From positions 1 through 41,956 of IMG/VR virus record IMGVR_UViG_3300046675_000209: DNA of 41,956 nucleotides; one strand, 5' to 3'. Source of the DNA: a virus. The stretch's first letter is position 1; every line of letters begins with the position of its first letter. This document shows, one piece after another, positions 7,549-13,856 of this stretch. The position numbers were made by a program, and so were the translations under genes. Below the pieces are notes generated by a model. The model saw only the letters and a program-made list of their open reading frames with translations, was not told the origin of the DNA and did not search any database.

Positions 7549-9063
7549 CTAAAGGTCTGCCCAACTGAAGAATTGGGGTTCCGGCGCTACCTCCGGTTCT
7601 TGGCAGGCACGTTCGAGCGCCATTACCGCGCTCACGGCGAGGTCGATTTTGCGTGGCGAATGCTTGCCGTCCTTGGACAGTCGCGAGCCGCGCGAATCCG
7701 TGCGGAGAACACAGTTACTCAAGTGCCGGGCCAGCCGCGCGTCACCGGAATGCGTGACCGTCTTGTTCAGCACCGCCTCATAGAACCGCTGAGTGGCCGG
7801 GATCATGCGCGCCGGAGACTGGGGAAACTCGACGACGGGCAAACCCTCATCTTCAAGCACCTGATATGTGCGCGCCCAGCGGTACGGGTCACACACGATC
7901 TCGCGCACCTGCCATCGTCGGCAGGCTTTCCGGATTTCGTCCTCGACATCAAAAATCGGCACGGCCCATTCGTTACCGGCATCCGTAGGCTTTTCCCAAG
8001 CAGCGACCACATCGACATGCGGCGCACTCTCGCCGTCCGGGCAGCGCACGACCACAAGCGCCGTGCTGTCATTGTTGAACGAGCCGTCAAACCCGAGCAC
8101 CACATCGGCGCCGTCGGCGATCCGCTCACCATCGGCCGCACACTCATCCCACGCACCGGCGGGCAGCCAGGCTTGCGCCGTCGACACCCACTGGTTCATT
8201 CGCTTGGTGCGGTACTCCGCTTCCGGCGTACGCAGCACCGATGAGTGGAAATCCTCGGCCGACACAATGTCGCCGAACCCCGGATTCGCGCTCGCCCACA
8301 CTTCAGGGTCTCGGTGATCGGCACCCTCCGGCGCACCCCACCAAGAAAAGAAGAAGGCGGGATCCTCGATCTCCCCGCTGATCACCTTCTGGCCGTACTG
8401 ATACATGCCGTAGCACAGCGAGTCGCCACCGGTCGAATCGGTCTTGACCCCGGCAGTCGTGATACCGATCATCATCGGCTCGACACGCGCGCCGGAAGCC
8501 AGCGACATGACGTCCCATAGCTCACGGGTCGGCTGTGCGTGAACCTCGTCGGCAATCGTCAGGTGAGGGTTAAGACCTTCCTTGGTGAACGCCTCAGCGC
8601 TGAGCACGCGGTACACGCTGCCCGTTGCAGGTAGCTCGATGGCGTCCCGGTAGACGTTGAACGAGTTGGCCATTTCCGGCGCCATCTCGATCATTTTCTT
8701 GGCCGTGCCAAAGACGATGCGCGCCTGTTCCTTGTCGGCAGCGATTGAGTAGACCTCGCCACCCCGAGGGCCGGACACCAGACCGTAAATGGCGATTGCC
8801 GCGCCGACCGCGCTCTTGCCGTTCTTCCGTGGCATGCCTATGAGCGCTTGACGGTGCCTGTAGCGGCCGTCTGGACGCCGGGCGAACAGTTGGCGCATGA
8901 GCTCGCGTTGCCAGTCTCTGAAGACGAGCAGGGAGCCACTGTCGCCGCCCACGGAGTCCTTGGTGATCCGGAGGAACGACTCGGCGAAGCTTACGAACCC
9001 CTCGCCGTCGCCACGCTCGACGTCCGCCGGAGGTACCGGGGTGAGCAGATAGGGACTACCCAT
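7549..9063 (-). CDS. Terminase large subunit
   Basis: A 504-residue DNA-packaging motor. The ATPase domain shows a Walker A-type motif GMPRKNGKS (residues 76-84) and a Walker B with acidic residues in LTIADEVHA; the nuclease domain includes VLGFDGSFNNDSTALVVV and the metal-binding acidic residues typical of RNase H-like terminases. It cuts the concatemer and translocates DNA through the portal. The ATG at 9063 has a strong GGGGGAGGCGGC ribosome site. It lies next to the small subunit but is separated from it by two plus-strand genes (9115-9781), an unusual interruption. Confidence 0.93.
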   Translation of the reverse strand: MGSPYLLTPVPPADVERGDGEGFVSFAESFLRITKDSVGGDSGSLLVFRDWQRELMRQLFARRPDGRYRHRQALIGMPRKNGKSAVGAAIAIYGLVSGPRGGEVYSIAADKEQARIVFGTAKKMIEMAPEMANSFNVYRDAIELPATGSVYRVLSAEAFTKEGLNPHLTIADEVHAQPTRELWDVMSLASGARVEPMMIGITTAGVKTDSTGGDSLCYGMYQYGQKVISGEIEDPAFFFSWWGAPEGADHRDPEVWASANPGFGDIVSAEDFHSSVLRTPEAEYRTKRMNQWVSTAQAWLPAGAWDECAADGERIADGADVVLGFDGSFNNDSTALVVVRCPDGESAPHVDVVAAWEKPTDAGNEWAVPIFDVEDEIRKACRRWQVREIVCDPYRWARTYQVLEDEGLPVVEFPQSPARMIPATQRFYEAVLNKTVTHSGDARLARHLSNCVLRTDSRGSRLSKDGKHSPRKIDLAVSAVMALERACQEPEVAPEPQFFSWADL

Positions 9064-9114
9064 GCCGCCTCCCCCGTGCTACCTTGATGCCCCAACACAG
9101 CGAGGGAGCAAGAA

Positions 9115-9255
9115 ATGAACACCAAGCCCAAGTGCGACTGCCCCGACGACGTGAGCAAGATCCGCGAGTTTTGCGCGGACGACTGCATGCACATTCGCCC
9201 CTGGGGCGCTGGCCGGTCACGCTATGAGAAGTGGCAGCGCGCCAACGCGAAGTAG
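9115..9255 (+). CDS. 46-residue Cys-rich protein, plus strand
   Basis: A short plus-strand gene encoding MNTKPKCDCPDDVSKIREFC and a basic tail ending RYEKWQRANAK. It has four cysteines and a histidine (CDC, C20, C24, H26), suggesting a small metal-binding or disulfide-containing fold. A GCGAGGGAGCAAGAA ribosome site precedes the ATG, and a classical intrinsic terminator follows the stop by about 20 bp, so it is a complete monocistronic unit divergent from the terminase gene. No family recognised. Confidence 0.7.
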   Translation: MNTKPKCDCPDDVSKIREFCADDCMHIRPWGAGRSRYEKWQRANAK

Positions 9256-9274
9256 GGCGCCCCGCAGGAACCAG

Positions 9275-9303
9275 ACCCCCGGTCAAGTGGCCGGGGGTTT
9301 TCT
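9275..9303 (+). terminator. Intrinsic terminator of the Cys-rich gene
   Basis: ACCCCCGG (9275-9282) pairs with CCGGGGG (9291-9297) and is followed by TTTTCT. This is one of the few textbook rho-independent terminators on the plus strand in the window. Confidence 0.85.
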
Positions 9304-9305
9304 GT

Positions 9306-9319
9306 GGGTAAATTTACCT
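9306..9319. repeat. Palindrome copy 3 (GGGTAAATTTACCT)
   Basis: Immediately downstream of the terminator and ending one base before an ATG of the plus-strand nuclease gene. A TATGCT sequence (9319-9324) that could serve as a -10 box abuts it. Confidence 0.9.
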
Positions 9320-9337
9320 ATGCTAAAGTGGCCGGTT

Positions 9338-9781
9338 ATGGAAACGAAGAAATGCAGCGAGTGCGGCAAAGTGAAATCGACGGGCGAATTTCACAAAAAA
9401 GCTGCGGCGGCCGATGGCCTGACGGGCAAGTGCAAGGACTGCCGGAATGCTGCCCAGCGCAAGCGAGAGACCGAGTACAGCCGCACGCCCCCACCCTCGC
9501 GCCTCAACCGCAAATCTCAGGCGTACGACCCGGTAAAGGAACGAGTCGCATCGGCCCGGAGGCTCGCGAGGGAAGCGGGAATGTCAGAGGCGGCATATGA
9601 GGCTCGCCGGTCCCTCCCGTGCGATATCTGCTACACAAGCGGCGATCCGCTGAGCCCCTATAAGGGACACGGCGCGAAAGTGCTCGGGTGGATCTGCCGG
9701 AAGTGCAACCGAGGATTGGGGAACTTCGCCCACGACCCCGATTGCCTCCGCCGGGCCCTCGCCATGTACGACGGTGAGTAA
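9338..9781 (+). CDS. Endonuclease VII-like / HNH-type zinc protein
   Basis: A 147-residue plus-strand protein. The N-terminus METKKCSECGKVKSTGEFHK is the short zinc finger seen in many phage HNH proteins; a second CxxC/CxxC pair occurs in CDICYTSGD and ICRKCNRGLGNFAHDPDCLRRAL, the hallmark of recombination endonuclease VII-like proteins. The usual HxDHDH-like catalytic stretch between the two CxxC pairs is replaced here by SPYKGHGAKVLGW, so catalysis is doubtful. An alternative ATG at 9320 adds six residues; neither start has a clear Shine-Dalgarno. The TAA stop (9779-9781) lies within palindrome copy 4, shared with the convergent small terminase gene. Confidence 0.8.
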   Translation: METKKCSECGKVKSTGEFHKKAAAADGLTGKCKDCRNAAQRKRETEYSRTPPPSRLNRKSQAYDPVKERVASARRLAREAGMSEAAYEARRSLPCDICYTSGDPLSPYKGHGAKVLGWICRKCNRGLGNFAHDPDCLRRALAMYDGE

Positions 9782-9789
9782 ATTTACCC
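9776..9789. repeat. Palindrome copy 4 (GAGTAAATTTACCC)
   Basis: A convergent-gene junction. The plus-strand TAA at 9779-9781 ends the nuclease gene and the minus-strand TAA at 9786-9784 ends the small terminase gene, so one 14-bp dyad provides both stops. Confidence 0.95.
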
Positions 9790-10251
9790 ACCAGTCTTTT
9801 TAGCTAGGAAATCCTCGAACGCGTTGCGCGCCTTGACCTCGGCCAGCCCCATACGAGTGCGGTCGGTAGGCGTGAGACCCAGCGCGCTGAACAGCTTCGC
9901 TATCTCGGTCTCGATCGTCGACAGCATCCCGACGAGAGGATTCGGATAGGCATACATCTTGTCGGTGAACAGCACGAGCTCGGAACGCGAGAGCTGTTGT
10001 TTCATGAGCTCGCGCCGGTCGACTTTCTCGCACAGCAACTCAAGGGTCGGCTTATCGGTCTCGGCCAGCCAGGCAGCGCCGTCGACGATCCGCCGGAACA
10101 TGGCCTCGCCGGACGGGCCGAGGCGAGCCGGGGCGACTACAGCGAGTGGCGCGACAGCGTGAACGGAAGCAGCATCCGGCATGGGTCGCTGGCCGGGATT
10201 TCCCAGCTTTCGCTTACGTTCCGCCGGTACAGGGGGACGGCCAGCGGCCAT
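9784..10251 (-). CDS. Terminase small subunit, P27 family
   Basis: A 155-residue protein starting MAAGRPPVPAERKRKLGNPG, the characteristic GRPP...NPG(K/Q)RP leader of P27-like small terminases. The remainder is helical (AMFRRIVDGAAWLAETDKPTLELLCEKVD...), fitting a DNA-recognition oligomer that brings the cos region to the large subunit. It ends with KKTGG and a TAA that is inside palindrome copy 4. It is separated from the large subunit by two plus-strand genes. The ATG at 10251 has a GGAGGGGGGTTTC ribosome site. Confidence 0.88.
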   Translation of the reverse strand: MAAGRPPVPAERKRKLGNPGQRPMPDAASVHAVAPLAVVAPARLGPSGEAMFRRIVDGAAWLAETDKPTLELLCEKVDRRELMKQQLSRSELVLFTDKMYAYPNPLVGMLSTIETEIAKLFSALGLTPTDRTRMGLAEVKARNAFEDFLAKKTGG

Positions 10252-10275
10252 GAAACCCCCCTCCGATTGCGTGTC

Positions 10276-11601
10276 CTACGGCAGAATTGCCGCGTAGATA
10301 GGGCTTAGGTCCCCGGTCAATGCGCCGTCCGTGAGCGATGCGGGCAAGTCTGCCTGCCCGGTAATGACGCCCGTAAGTCGTGGCGCGATTGCCATTTCCG
10401 AGAACATGGCGTTTCCGGCGATTCCAGCGCCGACAAAAGTGGGTAGCGCAGCCGCACTAACGACGATGATACCGAGCGCGTACCGCTGGTTAGCTGTGAC
10501 AGCGACGGACGATGAAAAGCTCTTCGTGTAAGCAGTGCTCGCCGCAGCGAATAGCGTCGTGTCGTTCGGAGTCGACGCAACGAGCGTCAGGTTTCCGTTC
10601 GCACCATTGACGGAGTACAGCCCGATTCGACAGAGCGTCGGCGTAGCGCCTGCCGCTGTCGAGCCCGTTACTGTGCGCACCTGCGTAAGTGTCTGCGAGG
10701 ACGGGGCGGTGAAGTAGGTAAGGCGCAGCGAGCCGGACGTACCCAGCACGAGCGATTGTGAATTCACGAGCAGGCGCGGGATGCTCGTCATTCCGGTAAC
10801 CAGCGCGGTTGTGTCAGTTCCCTTGATGTTGAGAATCGGGGAACCCCAGCCAACGGCAGAACGCTGGTAAATGTCGCCGCTGTCCGTGCGCAGCAGTAGG
10901 TCACCCTGGATTGATCCGACAGCGGTAGTGCTTCCACTATTCGCATACCAGGTAGCGCCCTTTAGGGGCGTGGCGTAGGGCGTCCAGGCACCAGCGGCGC
11001 GCGTGTAGACCGTGATGGTCGTCGCCGGAATGGTGAAAAGCGTCGTGGACGAATACTGGAGATAGACATCCCCATCATTACCGACCGTGCCATCAGGAAC
11101 AGCAGTACCAGAGAGCACCGAGTAACCGGTGAGCCCCTGGATTCCCTGGATTCCCTGCGGACCCGTAAGCCCTACCGGACCGGCCGGACCCGTGGGACCC
11201 GGGACGCTGGAAGCCGCACCCTGCGGACCGGCCGGACCGGTGATCACGGTGAACGTGCCGGACGCCGGGGACGCCGGAGCAACCGCGCTGAGAGCCACTG
11301 TGGGCGCCGCGTAGGGCAGCGACAGCGGGTACACGCGCTTGAGGCGCCCCGTGATGTCCTCGGTCACTGTGTAGGTCCACCCGGACGGCGATACGGCAGG
11401 CTCGTCGGTGGCGAGCAGCGCGGCCGAGAACGAGCCGGTAGCGTCGAGCGTCACCGACACCCGGCCGGACACGATTACGTCACTCGACGTGAGCACCGTG
11501 GGCGCTGGATCAAAGGTAACCGTGCCCGTCTGCGGGATGCCGTCCGGCGTCTCAAACCGACCCGTAACGGTCACCGTGTGCAGAGATGCGGGCAGGCTCA
11601 C
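10276..11601 (-). CDS. Collagen-like tail/virion fibre protein
   Basis: A 441-residue protein in three parts: a beta-rich N-terminus (VTVTGRFETPDGIPQTGTVTFDP, about residues 1-110) that resembles an attachment domain; a short collagen-like Gly-X-Y region (ITGPAGPQGAASSVPGP... to GIQGIQGLTG, about 117-158); and a beta-rich C-terminal domain ending with GDLSPIYAAILP. This pattern is typical of trimeric virion fibres or receptor-binding proteins. It is encoded far from the other tail genes, directly upstream of the small terminase gene and next to the probable cos region. The start is a GTG at 11601 with GGGGGA upstream. Confidence 0.75.
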   Translation of the reverse strand: MSLPASLHTVTVTGRFETPDGIPQTGTVTFDPAPTVLTSSDVIVSGRVSVTLDATGSFSAALLATDEPAVSPSGWTYTVTEDITGRLKRVYPLSLPYAAPTVALSAVAPASPASGTFTVITGPAGPQGAASSVPGPTGPAGPVGLTGPQGIQGIQGLTGYSVLSGTAVPDGTVGNDGDVYLQYSSTTLFTIPATTITVYTRAAGAWTPYATPLKGATWYANSGSTTAVGSIQGDLLLRTDSGDIYQRSAVGWGSPILNIKGTDTTALVTGMTSIPRLLVNSQSLVLGTSGSLRLTYFTAPSSQTLTQVRTVTGSTAAGATPTLCRIGLYSVNGANGNLTLVASTPNDTTLFAAASTAYTKSFSSSVAVTANQRYALGIIVVSAAALPTFVGAGIAGNAMFSEMAIAPRLTGVITGQADLPASLTDGALTGDLSPIYAAILP

Positions 11602-11822
11602 GGGTCCCCCAAAATTGAGCGTTTATGCAGAAAAATGTCCGTTTTGGAGCAGGCCCCCGGGGTCAGAAAATCGCAGCGATGTTTTCCCGAGGGGGGGCCG
11701 GGTCCGATAGGTATATCCGCCTATACATTGACATCCCCCCCTATACGTACTATGTCCGTTTCGGTGGGTTTCGATGGGGTTCGCACCCCGCTATGCGAGC
11801 CACCCTCAGCCCTGCCACATAG
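11602..11822. other. Probable cos / packaging-start region (non-coding)
   Basis: A 221-bp non-coding gap between the HNH gene and the fibre/terminase operon. It has a G-run (GAGGGGGGGCC around 11689-11699), an unusually AT-rich island with TATAC steps, two direct repeats of CCTATAC (11720-11726 and 11740-11746, 20 bp apart) and two ATGTCCGTTT sequences (11635, 11752). HNH-cos-terminase order is common in cos phages, so cos is inferred here; the cut site and overhang cannot be determined by eye. A minus-strand promoter for the packaging operon must also lie here, but no clear -35/-10 pair was fixed. Confidence 0.45.
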
Positions 11823-12161
11823 CTACAGAGCGTCACGCTTGCGCGAATTGCAGCGCCGACACAGCACCGCCAGGTTGCTCCGGTCATGGGTACCACCGCG
11901 AGCCAGCGGAATGACGTGATCGACAGTCAGATCGGCGGAGCCATGCGGAGGGACCTGCCACCCCGGACACCGCTCACCGTTGCTCGCTCGGTACTCACTC
12001 AGCACCTGCCTAGCTAGTACTCGGTACTGCTGTGTGTATCCCCTACTGTGCGCACTGCCACGCTGCCGATCCCTCTGCTTGGCGTACTCCGCAGCATGCA
12101 CATCACAGCGTGACGGATTAGACGTGAGCCGAGCACACGTGAGGCACGGCCGCCGGGCCAC
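11823..12161 (-). CDS. HNH endonuclease near cos
   Basis: A 112-residue protein with a full HNH motif: [20 protein letters not shown] followed by [10 protein letters not shown], plus N-terminal zinc ligands ([17 protein letters not shown]). HNH proteins encoded beside the terminase genes assist cos cleavage in several phages, for example HK97 gp74. The GTG start overlaps the upstream stop (TAGTG), so it is coupled to 12161-12451. The probable cos region starts immediately after its stop. Confidence 0.88.
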   Translation of the reverse strand: MARRPCLTCARLTSNPSRCDVHAAEYAKQRDRQRGSAHSRGYTQQYRVLARQVLSEYRASNGERCPGWQVPPHGSADLTVDHVIPLARGGTHDRSNLAVLCRRCNSRKRDAL

Positions 12162-12451
12162 TACCAGCCATCCGGCAGGGCAGGAGCAGGCTCAGGCACA
12201 GCCACAGGGGCAGGCTCCGGGGTGCAGTCACAGTTAGGCAGTGCAGCGCCCATAGGGCCCGAGCAATGGGCCTGATGGACCAGCGAGCCAAGCTCACCGG
12301 ATATGGCATGTGAACCACACGCATACACGGCCGACCATGCGTCAGGATCAGGCCCGCCAAGATGCTCCGGGATCGCCGCGATTTCCTCGGCCGTAGCACG
12401 TCGTCGCCACTGAACCAGGGCAGACGAACCGCATGCTTCACACGCGCTCAC
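12161..12451 (-). CDS. Cys-rich hypothetical protein
   Basis: A 96-residue protein from a GTG at 12451 (GGGG six bases upstream); a TTG at 12463 would add four residues and overlap the previous gene. It shows CEACGSS near the start and an [18 protein letters not shown] segment, followed by a Pro/Ala/Val-rich tail ([19 protein letters not shown]). The cysteines suggest zinc binding. It sits between the amidase-like gene and the HNH gene in one coupled operon. Function is unknown. Confidence 0.7.
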   Translation of the reverse strand: MSACEACGSSALVQWRRRATAEEIAAIPEHLGGPDPDAWSAVYACGSHAISGELGSLVHQAHCSGPMGAALPNCDCTPEPAPVAVPEPAPALPDGW

Positions 12452-12452
12452 A

Positions 12453-12950
12453 TCACGCCCCAATCAGCCTTGCCAGGTCACCCGGCGCCACACTGCCCGG
12501 AATGCGGCCCGGAAACAGCTCGATCCCAGCGCGCCGATAACACTCGTCGACAAGCTGAGAACAGATCATGTGCCCACTGTCGGACACGTACTTTTCGAGC
12601 CGATCACTGTGCAGAATGCGCGATTCAGCGATGGCCAGGAAGTCGAGAAACGAGTACGGCGTCCGCAGCAGCAGACGAGCAGCGAGGACGATATTCTCGC
12701 GCTGTCGGTCAACGAGGTTGAAGTCGCTGAACGCAACTCGCTTGCGGCCGTCCATAGCCTCGGCCAGAAGCACCTTTTCGGCTCCGCCGGGCTGCGCCTG
12801 GATTACCTCGCCGCCGCCCACATAGACAAACGCGTGAGTGAAATACGATCCCGAGCCGATCAGCCGTTGCCCAGCGGATACGGCGAGACCCGTGATGCCG
12901 CGAATGTGGCACAGGCCAAAGTCACCCGGAAGCGGGTGGGAATCCTTCAC
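12453..12950 (-). CDS. Papain-like amidase/peptidase (NlpC/P60 or YiiX type)
   Basis: A 165-residue protein from a GTG at 12950, preceded by GGGTGGTGAC. Another GTG at 12977 would begin inside palindrome copy 5 (reading SKFTQ) and is less likely. The HPLPGDFGLC start, SYFTHAFVYVGGGEVIQA segment and GHMICSQLVDECYRRAG segment give the His and Cys of a circularly permuted papain-like fold, as in YiiX-like NlpC/P60 proteins. These act on peptidoglycan or protein amide bonds. It is 20 kb from the lysin/holin cassette, so a role in entry, superinfection or host modification is possible. Confidence 0.75.
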   Translation of the reverse strand: MKDSHPLPGDFGLCHIRGITGLAVSAGQRLIGSGSYFTHAFVYVGGGEVIQAQPGGAEKVLLAEAMDGRKRVAFSDFNLVDRQRENIVLAARLLLRTPYSFLDFLAIAESRILHSDRLEKYVSDSGHMICSQLVDECYRRAGIELFPGRIPGSVAPGDLARLIGA

Positions 12951-12961
12951 GTCACCACCCT

Positions 12962-12975
12962 GGGTAAATTTACTC
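12962..12975. repeat. Palindrome copy 5 (GGGTAAATTTACTC)
   Basis: Between the 3' end of a tRNA-like sequence and the start of the amidase-like gene; one arm base is changed. Confidence 0.9.
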
Positions 12976-12977
12976 AC

Positions 12978-13043
12978 TGGAGCCCGTAGCGGAATCGAAC
13001 CGCACCCGGAGATGCATGCAACCGGGACAAACCTGATAGGGCC
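12978..13043 (-). tRNA. tRNA-like sequence, atypical or degenerate
   Basis: The minus strand ends with a convincing T arm (GCGG-TTCGATT-CCGC) and ACGGGCTCCA 3' end. An anticodon-like arm has the stem CCCGG/CCGGG, but its loop is 12 nt (contains TGCATGCA), and no normal D arm is visible. A 5' GGCCCTA can pair only partly with the 3' side. It is either a decayed tRNA, an unusual truncated tRNA or a tRNA mimic. Anticodon cannot be assigned. Confidence 0.4.
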
Positions 13044-13142
13044 GTGACTGACTTCACGGATGCCGCAAGCCAGAGATTTTGGGTTACTCGCCGCCCGTTT
13101 CGCACGCTGACTAGGCGCCTACTCGGGGCCGGTTTCACCCAC

Positions 13143-13185
13143 GGTGCAGGCAGACATGCCCAGTCGCGGCCATACGGCCTGCACC
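13143..13185. repeat. 9-bp perfect inverted repeat between tRNA-like genes
   Basis: GGTGCAGGC (13143-13151) and GCCTGCACC (13177-13185) enclose 25 nt that include another small GGCC dyad. It may form a stable RNA stem between the two tRNA-like sequences, possibly a processing signal or a terminator without U-run. Confidence 0.6.
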
Positions 13186-13189
13186 TACG

Positions 13190-13260
13190 TCGACGCTCCG
13201 GGAATCGAACCCGTTACCCCCCGACCACCGCCGGGCGCTCTACCAATGAGCTACACGCCG
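13190..13260 (-). tRNA. tRNA, possibly His(GTG), with unusual anticodon loop
   Basis: The minus strand has D-arm TAGCTCATTGGTAGAGC, a T arm GGG-TTCGATT-CCC and an acceptor CGGCGTG that pairs with AGCGTCG using two G-U pairs and one mismatch. The anticodon arm is CCCGG-CGGTGGT-CGGGG; the alignment to actinobacterial tRNA-His puts GTG at positions 34-36, but position 33 is G instead of the near-universal T and one stem pair is mismatched. CCA is not encoded. It is clearly tRNA-derived; decoding capacity is uncertain. Confidence 0.65.
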
Positions 13261-13389
13261 TAGCGCGCCCCGCTCAACCTCCGGGAGAGGGAAGGGAGCG
13301 GGAACGCGTGCGAGGGAGATCTCAGACCGCCACAAGGGCCGACCGGCCGGATGGGGTGCGCGGTATTCCCGCCTCTACCCTTACTAGGT

Positions 13390-13403
13390 CGCGAACACTT
13401 CCC
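13390..13403 (-). promoter_or_regulatory. Early motif copy A (minus: GGGAAGTGTTCGCG)
   Basis: A member of the GGAAGTG family, followed on the minus strand by ACCTAGT. It shares the GTTCGCG variant only with copy at 30595. It is the only copy not directly followed by a clear protein start; the tRNA-like genes are downstream. Confidence 0.6.
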
Positions 13404-13650
13404 GCCCGATGTGGATTGCGCGGGAAAAGCAACAGGGGCGCGGTAACGGTTCGGCAAAGGCTGAGCGCACAGCGAGGAGCGGCCCGGAGTGACGTTTCGC
13501 CGAAGGAGTGGTGAAGAGAGGCCCGTTTCACCCTTTCTCCTTATGTTCATGACGTGAGATTGGGGAGAGAGGCCTCAAACGTCACCGCTGTCGCGTTTCT
13601 GCAGGTCAGGGGCTCGGCGCTGTGGGCCGTTCACCACCCGGCGTGGCGAG

Positions 13651-13676
13651 GTTATCCACAGGCACCTGTGGATAAC
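13651..13676. repeat. Paired inverted DnaA boxes, candidate origin
   Basis: TTATCCACA (13652-13660) and its exact inverse TGTGGATAA (13667-13675) lie within perfect 12-bp arms (GTTATCCACAGG and CCTGTGGATAAC) separated by CA. TTATCCACA is the consensus DnaA-binding sequence. Two back-to-back perfect boxes are very unlikely by chance in a GC-rich genome and suggest recruitment of host DnaA. Confidence 0.7.
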
Positions 13677-13807
13677 TACACGGGGCGACTGGTGCTCACG
13701 CTATGCAGCGAAGCTTTCAGCGGCTTTCTCCGGGCCGAGGGCGGGCCGGGTGGTACTCGGGGGCCGCTACGTGCTCCCGGGCGCTCACAGGGCCGCTCAG
13801 GCATGCC

Positions 13808-13842
13808 AGTGCCCCGGCAGGATCTCTCCCGTCCGGGGCACT
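13808..13842 (-). terminator. Integrase terminator hairpin
   Basis: AGTGCCCCGG (13808-13817) and CCGGGGCACT (13833-13842) form a perfect 10-bp stem with a 15-nt loop, 15 bp after the integrase stop. No U-run; probably still a terminator in this GC-rich context. Confidence 0.65.
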
Positions 13843-13856
13843 TGGTGTCAGGCATG

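Larger units (their letters stand above)
13261..13856. other. Control region between integrase and tRNA-like genes
   Basis: About 600 bp with no convincing gene. It has a copy of the early motif (13390-13403), GTGGTGAA and TTCACCAC inverted elements (about 13508 and 13632), a 17-bp sequence GCGTTTCTGCAGGTCAG repeated at 20843, a perfect pair of inverted DnaA boxes and the integrase terminator. A 69-codon minus-strand frame (13322-13531) has a good AAGGAG ribosome site and GTG start but looks compositionally non-coding. A candidate replication origin and/or immunity control region is inferred. Confidence 0.5.

Noticed and set aside
12978-13043. tRNA 3' end as the attachment site
   Set aside because: Attachment in tRNA genes is typical of tyrosine integrases; this phage has a serine integrase and a better attP dyad beside int.
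13322-13531. 69-codon minus-strand frame with good AAGGAG ribosome site
   Set aside because: Composition and lack of GC3 pattern are poor, and it crosses an early motif. Kept only as a note in the control region.
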